From Tetragenococcus koreensis (GTDB taxonomy: Bacteria; Bacillota; Bacilli; Lactobacillales; Enterococcaceae): a stretch of DNA of 64,000 nt. Below the pieces are notes generated by a model. It searched no databases. It saw only the letters and a program-made list of their open reading frames with translations, and was not told where the DNA came from. The stretch lies in assembly GCF_003795145.1 (NCBI RefSeq), contig NZ_CP027786.1, forward strand, positions 1,860,001 to 1,924,000, read 5' to 3'. Each line of letters begins with the position of its first letter. Positions within the stretch are counted from its first letter, which is position 1. The position numbers were made by a program, and so were the translations under genes. Shown piece by piece: positions 1-8,692 of this stretch.

Positions 1-11
1 TACGCAATAAT

Positions 12-20
12 TGTTATAAT
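12..20 (+). promoter_or_regulatory. extended -10 promoter of argR1
   Basis: An extended -10 element (TG, one base, then TATAAT at 15-20) lies about 55 bases before the first ArgR start. The -35 region would fall at the window edge. The second argR gene has the same type of extended -10. Confidence 0.5.
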
Positions 21-74
21 ATAATGAGATAGTAAACATACTTGGTAAAATTTAACCAAAAGGTGGTAAAAAAA

Positions 75-557
75 TTGAAACGCTCACAGCGACAAGCTAT
101 TATAAAGAAAGTCGTTACTGAAAACGAAATCACTACTCAGAAAAAATTGTTAGATTTACTTAAAAAAGAGAATGTCTCCACTACACAAGCTACAATCTCT
201 CGTGACATACGAGAATTAAACATTGCAAAGGTAGAAGATGAAAGTGGAAAATCATATTACCGAATACTAAATAATTCCGTTCTGGGAATGAAAAAGACAC
301 AAGAAGAACGATTAAGCGATATCATCATTGAAACCGGTGTCTCTTTAACCCAGATAGAATTTACTAATTTATTAACCGTACTCCCAGGAAACGGTAATGC
401 AATTGGAGTACTAATTGATAGAGTTCGGGTAGAAAATAGCAGTAAGATCGTTGGCTGTATAGCTGGTGATGATACTATTTTAATTCTTTCAAAAAATAAA
501 GAAGACGCTCGTATGGTAAATGAATATTTCAGACAATATTTATTCCATACTTTATGA
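75..557 (+). CDS. argR1: ArgR-family arginine regulator (first of a pair)
   Basis: DNA-binding regulator of arginine metabolism. The N-terminal winged helix carries the typical TQATISRDIREL recognition segment at about residues 35-50. The C-terminal oligomerisation/arginine-binding domain shows the LPGNGNAIGVLID and AGDDTILIL segments. I start at TTG 75 because AGGTGG sits 8 bases upstream at 61-66; the open frame extends back to TTG 42, but that start has no Shine-Dalgarno sequence. The product is 160 aa, close to the usual 150-160. Enterococcal and related genomes often carry two adjacent ArgR proteins controlling the arginine deiminase genes; no arc gene is inside the window. Two tandem IS copies now separate it from its partner. 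They lie beyond its stop codon, so it appears intact. The paralogue assignment (1 versus 2) is by position only. Confidence 0.85.
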   Translation: MKRSQRQAIIKKVVTENEITTQKKLLDLLKKENVSTTQATISRDIRELNIAKVEDESGKSYYRILNNSVLGMKKTQEERLSDIIIETGVSLTQIEFTNLLTVLPGNGNAIGVLIDRVRVENSSKIVGCIAGDDTILILSKNKEDARMVNEYFRQYLFHTL

Positions 558-627
558 CAAAAAGTCATTGAATAAATCGCGATGTTGAAAGTCCTTGTCT
601 TACAAGGATTAACGATTGTAATAAAAA

Positions 628-689
628 AGAAATCGGAAGGTAAAACCCTATGAAATGAGGATTTGGCCTTTCCGATTTCTATTTTTTTA
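628..689 (+). terminator. hairpin shielding the transposase (copy 1)
   Basis: A 13-14 bp stem (AGAAATCGGAAGG against CCTTTCCGATTTCT, one bulge) is followed by ATTTTTTT. It lies inside the IS upstream of the transposase promoter and probably stops read-through from argR1. An identical hairpin is at 2322-2383 in copy 2. Confidence 0.6.
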
Positions 690-801
690 GAATTTCACGG
701 TATAAATGAAAATAGAAAAAAGAATCATAAGAAAAGCCGACAAATCGAGCGATTTCCACTATAATAGTAGTAACGACAAAACTAAATAGGAGGCTTTTCT
801 T

Positions 802-2064
802 ATGAATTCTGAAACTATTGTACCATACAATATCAACTTATTTGAAGATTTTGATTGCGGACCGCTTCAAGAGTTTGAAGCTCTATTAAATCAGATCCCT
901 TACCAGCACTTGATCCAGGAATTAGATGACCGACGTGCGAGCGGACGCGATGATTGGCCGAACGACGCGATGTTTCGCTGCTGGATTGCGATGTTTGTCT
1001 TCCATCATCAAGGGCCCACGGAGTTAATCAATGAACTTGAGCGGAATCCTTTTTTACGTCATGCTTGTCATCTTGAACCACGCTACAATCGAAAAAACGG
1101 CCGCAAAAGTTTAGCTCCTAGTCCTTCAGCTTTCACACGATTTCAAAGGCGACTGATCGATGTTCAAGACCTGCTCGACGCCCTATTTGCCCATATGACC
1201 GAGGAGCTACAAGAAGCGCTCTCCGACCTCGGCGAAAGCTTAGCTTTGGATGGCAAAATTATTGAAGCCTATGCCCAAAGACCGCCAAAAAAGAAAAAAT
1301 GCGAGGGGCGCCGAGATCACGATGCCAATTATACCCAAAAGTCTTATACCTCTACGACAAAAGAAGGGAAAATCCAAACAAAATCCGCTTGGTTTTATGG
1401 TTATCGCGTGCATCTAATCGCCGATGCCAGATATGAGTTGCCCCTTTTATTTCGAGTAACACCCGCGGCGAATGGGGAAAAAACGGTGGCTAAGGAAATG
1501 GTGGCCCAAATGCCTTCCTGGCTGGCGGAACGTTGCGACCATTTATCCGCAGATAAAGGCTATGACGGAGGAAAATTACGCGAGATCATTGAAGATCGAG
1601 GGATGAAGCCGATCATCGATATCGTAAATCATTGGCAAGGAGAAAGCACCCGACAATATCAAGATACCGACTTCGTTTATACTTATAAAGGTGAAGTTTA
1701 TTATGTGAGCCATCGAGGAAAGCTTATCCGAGCGCAATACAAGGGGTATCATGCCGCTTCGGACACCCTTCGTTATGAAACGCATCCGAAAAATGGGGCG
1801 GGGATTCATCGGGTTTCGATTCCACGCGCCGAAGATCCACGGGTCTTTAACTTGATCGGGCGGGATTCGAAAAAATTTCAACGTTATTATAACGAGCGCT
1901 CCGCCGTGGAACGGGTTAACGGCCGGATCGACCGCGATTATCTCTTTGAAGATCATCGGATACGGGGCTTAGCGAAAATGAAATTGCATGTGACCACCAC
2001 ATTTTGCTTGATGTTAGCGAAGAAAAAACGCGCCTTAGCCCAAGAAAAACGACCCGCGGCGTAA
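802..2064 (+). CDS. IS5/IS1182-like DDE transposase (copy 1)
   Basis: A 420-residue transposase. An N-terminal DUF772-like helical region (about 50-150) is followed by a DDE catalytic domain: LALDGK at about residue 148, SADKGYDG at about 250, and NERSAVERVNGR near 375 carrying the terminal glutamate. AGGAGG at 789-794 gives a strong ribosome site for the ATG. TATAAT at 760-765 is a plausible -10. It is identical in translation to the second copy at 2496-3758, so both are likely recent and intact. It encodes only mobility functions. Confidence 0.9.
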   Translation: MNSETIVPYNINLFEDFDCGPLQEFEALLNQIPYQHLIQELDDRRASGRDDWPNDAMFRCWIAMFVFHHQGPTELINELERNPFLRHACHLEPRYNRKNGRKSLAPSPSAFTRFQRRLIDVQDLLDALFAHMTEELQEALSDLGESLALDGKIIEAYAQRPPKKKKCEGRRDHDANYTQKSYTSTTKEGKIQTKSAWFYGYRVHLIADARYELPLLFRVTPAANGEKTVAKEMVAQMPSWLAERCDHLSADKGYDGGKLREIIEDRGMKPIIDIVNHWQGESTRQYQDTDFVYTYKGEVYYVSHRGKLIRAQYKGYHAASDTLRYETHPKNGAGIHRVSIPRAEDPRVFNLIGRDSKKFQRYYNERSAVERVNGRIDRDYLFEDHRIRGLAKMKLHVTTTFCLMLAKKKRALAQEKRPAA

Positions 2065-2257
2065 CTCTCGCCATCATAAAAAAACACGGTGTATTTTTAC
2101 CCGTGTCTTTCGTGCGCTCTTTTTTAAAGAAAGACTGTTCAAGAAAAAAAGAAAACGTTTATTTTTCCTTATTAAAATGGGAAAAAACGTGGATTTTCTT
2201 CTTTTTATTTCTTTTTTTATCTTTTTTACGAAAAAAATGAAGCAGCGCAAAAGATTC

Positions 2258-2263
2258 GTCATT
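2258..2263. other. 6-bp junction between tandem IS copies
   Basis: GTCATT lies between the right end of copy 1 and the left end of copy 2. It matches the six bases that flank copy 1 on its left (564-569). This is the pattern left by an IS circle or tandem dimer that carried a few bases of flanking DNA. Confidence 0.6.
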
Positions 2264-2321
2264 GAATAAATCGCGATGTTGAAAGTCCTTGTCTTACAAG
2301 GATTAACGATTGTAATAAAAA

Positions 2322-2383
2322 AGAAATCGGAAGGTAAAACCCTATGAAATGAGGATTTGGCCTTTCCGATTTCTATTTTTTTA
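2322..2383 (+). terminator. hairpin shielding the transposase (copy 2)
   Basis: Second copy of the stem-loop at 628-689, with the same stem and run of T. Here it would stop transcription arriving from IS copy 1. Confidence 0.6.
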
Positions 2384-2495
2384 GAATTTCACGGTATAAA
2401 TGAAAATAGAAAAAAGAATCATAAGAAAAGCCGACAAATCGAGCGATTTCCACTATAATAGTAGTAACGACAAAACTAAATAGGAGGCTTTTCTT

Positions 2496-3758
2496 ATGAA
2501 TTCTGAAACTATTGTACCATACAATATCAACTTATTTGAAGATTTTGATTGCGGACCGCTTCAAGAGTTTGAAGCTCTATTAAATCAGATCCCTTACCAG
2601 CACTTGATCCAGGAATTAGATGACCGACGTGCGAGCGGACGCGATGATTGGCCGAACGACGCGATGTTTCGCTGCTGGATTGCGATGTTTGTCTTCCATC
2701 ATCAAGGGCCCACGGAGTTAATCAATGAACTTGAGCGGAATCCTTTTTTACGTCATGCTTGTCATCTTGAACCACGCTACAATCGAAAAAACGGCCGCAA
2801 AAGTTTAGCTCCTAGTCCTTCAGCTTTCACACGATTTCAAAGGCGACTGATCGATGTTCAAGACCTGCTCGACGCCCTATTTGCCCATATGACCGAGGAG
2901 CTACAAGAAGCGCTCTCCGACCTCGGCGAAAGCTTAGCTTTGGATGGCAAAATTATTGAAGCCTATGCCCAAAGACCGCCAAAAAAGAAAAAATGCGAGG
3001 GGCGCCGAGATCACGATGCCAATTATACCCAAAAGTCTTATACCTCTACGACAAAAGAAGGGAAAATCCAAACAAAATCCGCTTGGTTTTATGGTTATCG
3101 CGTGCATCTAATCGCCGATGCCAGATATGAGTTGCCCCTTTTATTTCGAGTAACACCCGCGGCGAATGGGGAAAAAACGGTGGCTAAGGAAATGGTGGCC
3201 CAAATGCCTTCCTGGCTGGCGGAACGTTGCGACCATTTATCCGCAGATAAAGGCTATGACGGAGGAAAATTACGCGAGATCATTGAAGATCGAGGGATGA
3301 AGCCGATCATCGATATCGTAAATCATTGGCAAGGAGAAAGCACCCGACAATATCAAGATACCGACTTCGTTTATACTTATAAAGGTGAAGTTTATTATGT
3401 GAGCCATCGAGGAAAGCTTATCCGAGCGCAATACAAGGGGTATCATGCCGCTTCGGACACCCTTCGTTATGAAACGCATCCGAAAAATGGGGCGGGGATT
3501 CATCGGGTTTCGATTCCACGCGCCGAAGATCCACGGGTCTTTAACTTGATCGGGCGGGATTCGAAAAAATTTCAACGTTATTATAACGAGCGCTCCGCCG
3601 TGGAACGGGTTAACGGCCGGATCGACCGCGATTATCTCTTTGAAGATCATCGGATACGGGGCTTAGCGAAAATGAAATTGCATGTGACCACCACATTTTG
3701 CTTGATGTTAGCGAAGAAAAAACGCGCCTTAGCCCAAGAAAAACGACCCGCGGCGTAA
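2496..3758 (+). CDS. IS5/IS1182-like DDE transposase (copy 2)
   Basis: A 420-residue transposase with the same translation as the gene at 802-2064, including the same ribosome site and promoter. Both reading frames are open, so either could be active. A hairpin of the ACACGG/CCGTGT type lies downstream of the stop codon in both copies (2088-2112 and 3782-3806). Confidence 0.9.
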   Translation: MNSETIVPYNINLFEDFDCGPLQEFEALLNQIPYQHLIQELDDRRASGRDDWPNDAMFRCWIAMFVFHHQGPTELINELERNPFLRHACHLEPRYNRKNGRKSLAPSPSAFTRFQRRLIDVQDLLDALFAHMTEELQEALSDLGESLALDGKIIEAYAQRPPKKKKCEGRRDHDANYTQKSYTSTTKEGKIQTKSAWFYGYRVHLIADARYELPLLFRVTPAANGEKTVAKEMVAQMPSWLAERCDHLSADKGYDGGKLREIIEDRGMKPIIDIVNHWQGESTRQYQDTDFVYTYKGEVYYVSHRGKLIRAQYKGYHAASDTLRYETHPKNGAGIHRVSIPRAEDPRVFNLIGRDSKKFQRYYNERSAVERVNGRIDRDYLFEDHRIRGLAKMKLHVTTTFCLMLAKKKRALAQEKRPAA

Positions 3759-3979
3759 CTCTCGCCATCATAAAAAAACACGGTGTATTTTTACCCGTGT
3801 CTTTCGTGCGCTCTTTTTTAAAGAAAGACTGTTCAAGAAAAAAAGAAAACGTTTATTTTTCCTTATTAAAATGGGAAAAAACGTGGATTTTCTTCTTTTT
3901 ATTTCTTTTTTTATCTTTTTTACGAAAAAAATGAAGCAGCGCAAAAGATTCTCATTAGTTAGCACTTTACTTATATTTC

Positions 3980-4009
3980 TGCTATAATCAATATGAATTA
4001 AAATACATG
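3980..4009 (+). promoter_or_regulatory. argR2 promoter with ARG box
   Basis: An extended -10 (TG, C, TATAAT at 3983-3988) is followed at 3992-4009 by TATGAATTAAAATACATG. This matches the ArgR operator consensus TNTGAATWWWWATTCANW at 16 of 18 positions. Its place over the expected transcription start suggests arginine-dependent autorepression. Operator use is inferred from the consensus match. Confidence 0.6.
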
Positions 4010-4023
4010 CAGGGGTGAATAAA

Positions 4024-4512
4024 TTGCATAAAAATGAACGGCAAACATTAATCAAGCAAATAATTACTCAATATACGATCCGTACACAAGAAGAATTATT
4101 GAAGCGGTTACAAAAAGAAGACATTGCGATTGCTCAAGCAACAATATCTAGAGATATACGTGATTTAAAAATAATCAAAACAATTGATGAAAGTGGTAGA
4201 CCAAAATTCACGTTATATGATTCTACACAAAAGCAAAACGAAGAGGAACAAGATAAATTAATTAATTTATTTAACGATATTGTTACCAAAATTGAACACG
4301 TCCAATTTTTAACGATTATCCATACACTTCCTGATAATGCTTCGTTATTAGCAGCAATGATTGATGAAGTTCATCTGCCCAAAGTCAAGTGCACTCTGGC
4401 CGGATTTGACACAGTAGTTTTGATCGTTTCAGACGAAACGCACGCCATTGAAATGGAAAATTATTTTAATGAGATATGGCAAGCGCAAACAAATAATCAA
4501 CTAGAAAGTTGA
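4024..4512 (+). CDS. argR2: ArgR-family arginine regulator (second of a pair)
   Basis: ArgR-type repressor/activator of 162 residues with the N-terminal winged helix (AQATISRDIRDLKI, about 36-49). The C-terminal sensor domain contains HTLPDNASLLAAMIDEV and AGFDTVVLIV. I start at TTG 4024, seven bases after AGGGGTG; the GTG at 4015 lies within that ribosome site. It is clearly diverged from ArgR1. In related bacteria the two ArgR proteins act together at arc and arg promoters, so both may be needed. An ARG-box-like operator lies on its promoter. Confidence 0.85.
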   Translation: MHKNERQTLIKQIITQYTIRTQEELLKRLQKEDIAIAQATISRDIRDLKIIKTIDESGRPKFTLYDSTQKQNEEEQDKLINLFNDIVTKIEHVQFLTIIHTLPDNASLLAAMIDEVHLPKVKCTLAGFDTVVLIVSDETHAIEMENYFNEIWQAQTNNQLES

Positions 4513-4983
4513 AAAGCAGGCAAAAGCGTGGCTGTTTTTTTAACGCATATTTTCAAAATTAAATGGTTCATAAGTCTTAGCTGTGTACACATCTTTTTAA
4601 AACTGACATTCAGAAAGTTACCTAGGTAACTATAAAGACCCCTATTAACATTTTATGTAACAACAAACAACAAAACTTGTTGTTCTACGTTTCACTAAGT
4701 TTTTTATTAAGATGTTAAATACCATCTCAATACTTATAAACTAGTTTTGAAAAATATAACTTTTGCTTAGCGTTTACCTAGGTAGACCTAGATAGTTACC
4801 CACTCTGTTACTAAGCTCGTAACTCCTTGTGCCATTGTAATGATAATAATACTAGTAATTAAACACCTTTTTTTTCCTGGTTATCATCCCGGTCTTACTT
4901 AGTTGTTACTCCAGACAAACTAATTTGTACATTTACTATTAATATCACTATTTTAATCTATTAATTTACTAAAAGACAAAAAC
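4513..4983. other. gene-free AT-rich intergenic region
   Basis: No coding frame is visible. It holds a weak hairpin plus T-run just after argR2 (about 4514-4543). It also has the palindrome GTTACCTAGGTAAC near 4617-4630, a related GTTTACCTAGGTAGACC near 4780, and an 8-bp stem AACAACAA/TTGTTGTT near 4664-4682. I see no recognisable RNA family. It may be decayed intergenic DNA. Confidence 0.4.
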
Positions 4984-5029
4984 GAAAAGTATTTGAGAAA
5001 TGAGTTTTTTCATTTCTCAAATACTTTTC
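4984..5029 (-). terminator. terminator of the lac operon
   Basis: A perfect 20-bp stem (4984-5003 against 5010-5029) with a 6-base loop lies just after the stop codon of lacE, the last gene of the minus-strand lac operon. It lacks a long T-run on that side, but its position and stem strength make a terminator or 3' stabiliser likely. Confidence 0.7.
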
Positions 5030-5039
5030 ATTTAACTTA

Positions 5040-6761
5040 TTATTCACTTAAATTACTCAATACAAAGTTCAATGCTTCTTCTGGCGCCTGCGTCATTTGA
5101 ACATATTCCTTACCTTTTGCAACAATCACTTTAACTCCATATTTATCAGCATCTTCTTGCACATCATCACGATACATTTTGACTTGTGGTGCTAAAACTA
5201 CAACATCATAGTTCGGCATTAAATCATAATGCGAACCATAGGCAGCGCCTTTAGCTGTTATCGGAGCATTTTCTTTTCGCGCTGCCTCATTTAAAGCTCC
5301 CGCTAGTTGCTCGCTGGTTCCAGCGCCTGCACATATAACTAAAATACGATGTTCTTTAGTCTTATCGACTAGTTCGCTTTCTGTTGCAGACGTAAGTTGT
5401 TCGCTTGCTTCAACTGAATTGTCATTTTCTTCATCAGAGCCAGATTCTTCAATTTTTTCTGCGTTAGCTGCTTCTTCTTCAAGTAACATTTTATCGTAAG
5501 CACGGCAGAATGGGTAGTATATCAGAACATCGATTACAATCAGTAAAGCGCTTAAAACTAGCGCCAACCAATCAAAGTTAGTTCCTAAGAATAATCCTAA
5601 TGGGCTAGGCGTAGCCCATGGCAGTACATACATGACACCATTCATACTAAGTACATCGACAAAGAACTTACCAATAACAACATTCGCCACTGGGGTAATC
5701 AAAAAAGGTACAAGAAAATAAGGGTTCAAAATAATTGGTGCAGCAAACAATAACGGTTCATTCACCGCAAACAAGACTGGAATAAAAGAGGCCTTCCCTA
5801 CTGCTTTTAATTGTTTTGATCGCATTGCAAACATAAAGATAAACGGCACAACCAAAGTTGCTCCGGTTCCCCCCATTTCACCGAGAAAATTTCCCATATT
5901 TTCTGTCAATGCATGAAAAGGCCTTTCGCCAGCTTGAAATAATTCCAAATTTTCTGCCGTATTTCCAATCAATGCAGCAGTAATCGCCGGTTTGACAACG
6001 CTCGGGCCATGAACACCGACAAACCAAAATAACGCTACCAAAAACCATACTATTCCCATACCAAGGTAAGATTCTACACCACCAAATAACGGCGCAAATA
6101 ACCGAGTTAAAATATCCGCAAACGGCACGCTGAAAACCAATCGCGCGAGAATATCAATAAATGCACAACCTAATACAGAAAACGAAAAAGCAAAAATATC
6201 GCGGAAATTTTGTGAAATTGTGCCTGGTACTTCTTTTGGTAAGCTGATCGTAATATCATGTTTGATGCAAAAACGAAATACATTTACAGTCAAAAAAGCA
6301 GAGACAAAAGCCGACAAAAGCCCATGTGTATCCATATTGATTGCTTCAAAATTACCCACGTTAGTCTTACTTACAGCCAGCAATAAAAAACCTGAGACGG
6401 AAGCCAACATTACAGATGTTTCACCGATGGTTTTTCCAGCTGGCATTTTTCGATTCATCGAGCCGGCTAAATTTTTTGCTGTCGTTCCAGCAACCATTAA
6501 TCCAACAATCCCCATTGTGTATTCATAGATTTTATTAAACCAATCTGTCAATGTTTGTGGTAAGGCAAAATCAATACCCAAGCCGGTTGCGATCACTTCA
6601 GGAATATTAGCTAAAAGTAAAAAGATACTTGAAAATAAGATAACCGGCATCACGTTAAGAAAACCATCTTTAATCGCTTGTAAATAAATATTGCGTGAAA
6701 TTTTTTCAAATGTGCTTTGATATTTCTCAAATTGTTTGATGAGCTTATTCAACAAAAACAC
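5040..6761 (-). CDS. lacE: PTS lactose-specific EIICB component
   Basis: Membrane permease and phosphotransfer subunit that imports lactose as lactose-6-phosphate. The N-terminal EIIC domain (about residues 1-430) has many hydrophobic segments, plus conserved stretches such as GVHGPSVVKP and the LFAVNEPLLF motif that includes the substrate glutamate. A Ser/Glu-rich linker (about 435-470) leads to the EIIB domain (about 470-573), whose phospho-cysteine is Cys477 in ICAGAGTSEQLA. The length of 573 matches LacE proteins (about 570). It is the last gene of the operon here, after lacG; in the well-known lactococcal operon lacE precedes lacG. Confidence 0.93.
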   Translation of the reverse strand: MFLLNKLIKQFEKYQSTFEKISRNIYLQAIKDGFLNVMPVILFSSIFLLLANIPEVIATGLGIDFALPQTLTDWFNKIYEYTMGIVGLMVAGTTAKNLAGSMNRKMPAGKTIGETSVMLASVSGFLLLAVSKTNVGNFEAINMDTHGLLSAFVSAFLTVNVFRFCIKHDITISLPKEVPGTISQNFRDIFAFSFSVLGCAFIDILARLVFSVPFADILTRLFAPLFGGVESYLGMGIVWFLVALFWFVGVHGPSVVKPAITAALIGNTAENLELFQAGERPFHALTENMGNFLGEMGGTGATLVVPFIFMFAMRSKQLKAVGKASFIPVLFAVNEPLLFAAPIILNPYFLVPFLITPVANVVIGKFFVDVLSMNGVMYVLPWATPSPLGLFLGTNFDWLALVLSALLIVIDVLIYYPFCRAYDKMLLEEEAANAEKIEESGSDEENDNSVEASEQLTSATESELVDKTKEHRILVICAGAGTSEQLAGALNEAARKENAPITAKGAAYGSHYDLMPNYDVVVLAPQVKMYRDDVQEDADKYGVKVIVAKGKEYVQMTQAPEEALNFVLSNLSE

Positions 6762-6841
6762 TCCTTGTTTTTCGCAGATTACTTGAGACTATGGGTTAAA
6801 ACATTCATTTGCTAGAAATTTTATCACAGCCCCAAGCATTT

Positions 6842-8272
6842 TTATTCATTTATCATTGTTGCTGCTAGTTCTTTAAACCATAATGCGCTTTTTTTGATAT
6901 AACGTTTTTGTGTTTCAAAGTCTACATAAAATAGCCCATAACGCTTGTTGTAACCATTCGCCCATGAAAATTGGTCTTGCAAAGACCAAACAAAATAGCC
7001 TTGTACATCTACGCCTTCTTCACGAGCTTTCAACACGGCATCCATATGCTGGTCAATATAATCAATCCGTGGAGTATCATCGATGATTTCATCATCGGAT
7101 GTAGGAGTTTGGTCCTTATACCCCATGCCATTTTCTGTGATGTAAATTGTTTTGCAATTTTCATAATCATGGGAAACACGTTTAAGGGTATCGTAAAGAC
7201 CTTTAGGATAAATATTCCAATCCCAATCAGTTTGCGGTATCCCAGCTTTTTTAACCGATTCTCCGACCCCTTTAAATTTAAAAGTAGATGTGCCTTTTTC
7301 CCCTGTGCCGTTAAAGTGGCTAGTACTTTCACCTTCATAACTTTGAATAAATTCATTTTGATAATAATTGATTCCAAAGTGATCATTTTGTGCTGCTGCT
7401 TGCTTCATAATATCAAGATCACCATTTTCAATTGTTAATTCAGCTTCATTTATACCTAAAATTTCATTGATCGAACTCATTGTATCTTCAGAATAGTACC
7501 CCAAAAACGCAGCATCTAACACAAACTTATTCATAAATGCATCTTTTAACTTCGCCGCGTGACGGTTTTCTGCAGTATCTGAGATTGGATAAACCGGGGT
7601 TAAATTGTGAATAACTCCGATATGACCAGACTTATTTAATTCATCCTTATATAAATTAACTACTTGAGCATGTGCAAGCATCTCATTATGCTGTGCTTGG
7701 ATCCCGTTAGACACATCAAAATGATGATTGGGGGGAAAATTACCTTGAATAAACTGCGAATAAGCTAAGGGTACTGGTTCATTCATCGTAAACCAGTTAG
7801 TAACTTCTGTGAATTCTTCAAAGCAGAAACGCGCATAATCGACAAAATAACCAATCGTTTGGCGATTAAGCCACTCTCCTTCATCAAATAATGTTTTTGG
7901 ACTATCAAAGTGATGCAAGGTTACATATGGCTCTATACCGTTATCAATGCATTCTTTGAAAAGTTTATGATAATAATCTATCCCAGCTTGAACTGGTTCA
8001 CCATGCCCATCAGGAAAAATTCTTGTCCACGCAATTGACACACGAATTGCATTTAAACCATGTTCCTTGGCTAAACGGATATCTTCAGGATAACGATGAT
8101 AAAAATCACTCGCAGGATCTGGTGAGAAACGTCCTTGCTCTTTAAGATAATCATCCCACATTGTTTTTCCTTTTCCGTCGGCTTTAGTATTTCCTTCAAC
8201 TTGATAAGCTGCTGTAGCGCCGCCCCAAACGAAGCCTTTTGGAAGTGATTCAACTCGATTCAATAAAGGCAT
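6842..8272 (-). CDS. lacG: 6-phospho-beta-galactosidase (GH1)
   Basis: Hydrolyses lactose-6-phosphate to glucose and galactose-6-phosphate in the cytoplasm. This is a full-length GH1 TIM barrel (476 aa; family about 468-475). The acid/base Glu165 is in TMNEP and the nucleophile Glu380 is in ITENG. The N-terminal GFVWGGATAAYQVEG signature and the substrate-binding histidines (TLHHFD) are present. Its start codon is 2 bases from the stop of lacF. The galactose-6-phosphate it releases enters the LacAB isomerase encoded at the head of the same operon. Confidence 0.95.
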   Translation of the reverse strand: MPLLNRVESLPKGFVWGGATAAYQVEGNTKADGKGKTMWDDYLKEQGRFSPDPASDFYHRYPEDIRLAKEHGLNAIRVSIAWTRIFPDGHGEPVQAGIDYYHKLFKECIDNGIEPYVTLHHFDSPKTLFDEGEWLNRQTIGYFVDYARFCFEEFTEVTNWFTMNEPVPLAYSQFIQGNFPPNHHFDVSNGIQAQHNEMLAHAQVVNLYKDELNKSGHIGVIHNLTPVYPISDTAENRHAAKLKDAFMNKFVLDAAFLGYYSEDTMSSINEILGINEAELTIENGDLDIMKQAAAQNDHFGINYYQNEFIQSYEGESTSHFNGTGEKGTSTFKFKGVGESVKKAGIPQTDWDWNIYPKGLYDTLKRVSHDYENCKTIYITENGMGYKDQTPTSDDEIIDDTPRIDYIDQHMDAVLKAREEGVDVQGYFVWSLQDQFSWANGYNKRYGLFYVDFETQKRYIKKSALWFKELAATMINE

Positions 8273-8274
8273 TT

Positions 8275-8625
8275 TTATAATCCTCCCTTTTCTACTCTTT
8301 CTTCTAATTTTAAAATACGTTCATATTGATCGATCATATAAACGATTTCATCTTTTAGCATCATCGTTGTCATGAGAGTATCTTGTCCGTGTACCATAAT
8401 AAAAGTCACATCTAATTCTGCACCGCCTGCTTCTTGAGTTAACAGACTGGTTTGCTGGTTATGAGCTTCATTAATATTTTCATTGGCTTCAGCAACAAGT
8501 TCGCGTGCCTGCTCAAAATTTCCTTGACGTGCTTGTTTCAGTGCATCAAATAAATCTGCTTTGGCATCTCCGGCATAGGCCACTAACGCAAAGCCAACGT
8601 TTGAAATTGTTTCTTTACTAGTCAT
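8275..8625 (-). CDS. lacF: PTS lactose-specific EIIA component
   Basis: Soluble phosphocarrier that passes phosphate from HPr to the EIIB domain of LacE. It is 116 residues, all-helical in the family, trimeric around a metal ion. The phospho-histidine is His79 in MVHGQDTLMT, and Asp82 is the likely metal ligand. AGGAGG lies just upstream of its ATG. It sits between lacD and lacG, and the spacing suggests cotranscription. Confidence 0.95.
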   Translation of the reverse strand: MTSKETISNVGFALVAYAGDAKADLFDALKQARQGNFEQARELVAEANENINEAHNQQTSLLTQEAGGAELDVTFIMVHGQDTLMTTMMLKDEIVYMIDQYERILKLEERVEKGGL

Positions 8626-8692
8626 TTGTTACCTCCTAATATTAGTGTTTTAAAAAAATTAAAAATTCTAGTGAGTTTTTCTAACAATAAAA

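Larger units (their letters stand above)
570..2257 (+). mobile_element. IS5/IS1182-like insertion sequence, tandem copy 1
   Basis: A 1,688 bp element with one DDE transposase gene. Ends are imperfect inverted repeats beginning GAAT (left) and closing ATTC (right), sharing a TGCG/GCG core. The five bases TCATT precede the left end (565-569) and follow the right end of copy 2 (3952-3956), which fits a 5-bp target duplication around the whole tandem pair. Copy 2 starts six bases after this one. I compared the copies by eye and saw no difference. Its base composition is visibly richer in G and C than the flanking argR genes. Family assignment rests on the transposase layout only. Confidence 0.85.
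2264..3951 (+). mobile_element. IS5/IS1182-like insertion sequence, tandem copy 2
   Basis: Head-to-tail repeat of the element at 570-2257 with an exact period of 1,694 bp (element plus 6-bp junction). It ends at ATTC 3951, followed by TCATT and then the promoter of the second argR gene. The insertion left the argR2 extended -10 and its ARG box intact. Confidence 0.85.

Noticed and set aside
1576-1956. Antisense open frames of about 126 codons in both IS copies (also 3270-3650)
   Set aside because: They mirror the transposase codon pattern, have no ribosome site and encode no recognisable domain.
2004-2240. Small Phe/Lys-rich open frame at the right end of the IS (and 3698-3934)
   Set aside because: It overlaps the transposase end and low-complexity A/T runs; no ribosome site and no family match.
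564-3951. Composite transposon carrying argR genes
   Set aside because: The two IS copies abut with six bases between them, so no cargo lies inside the pair; the argR genes are outside.
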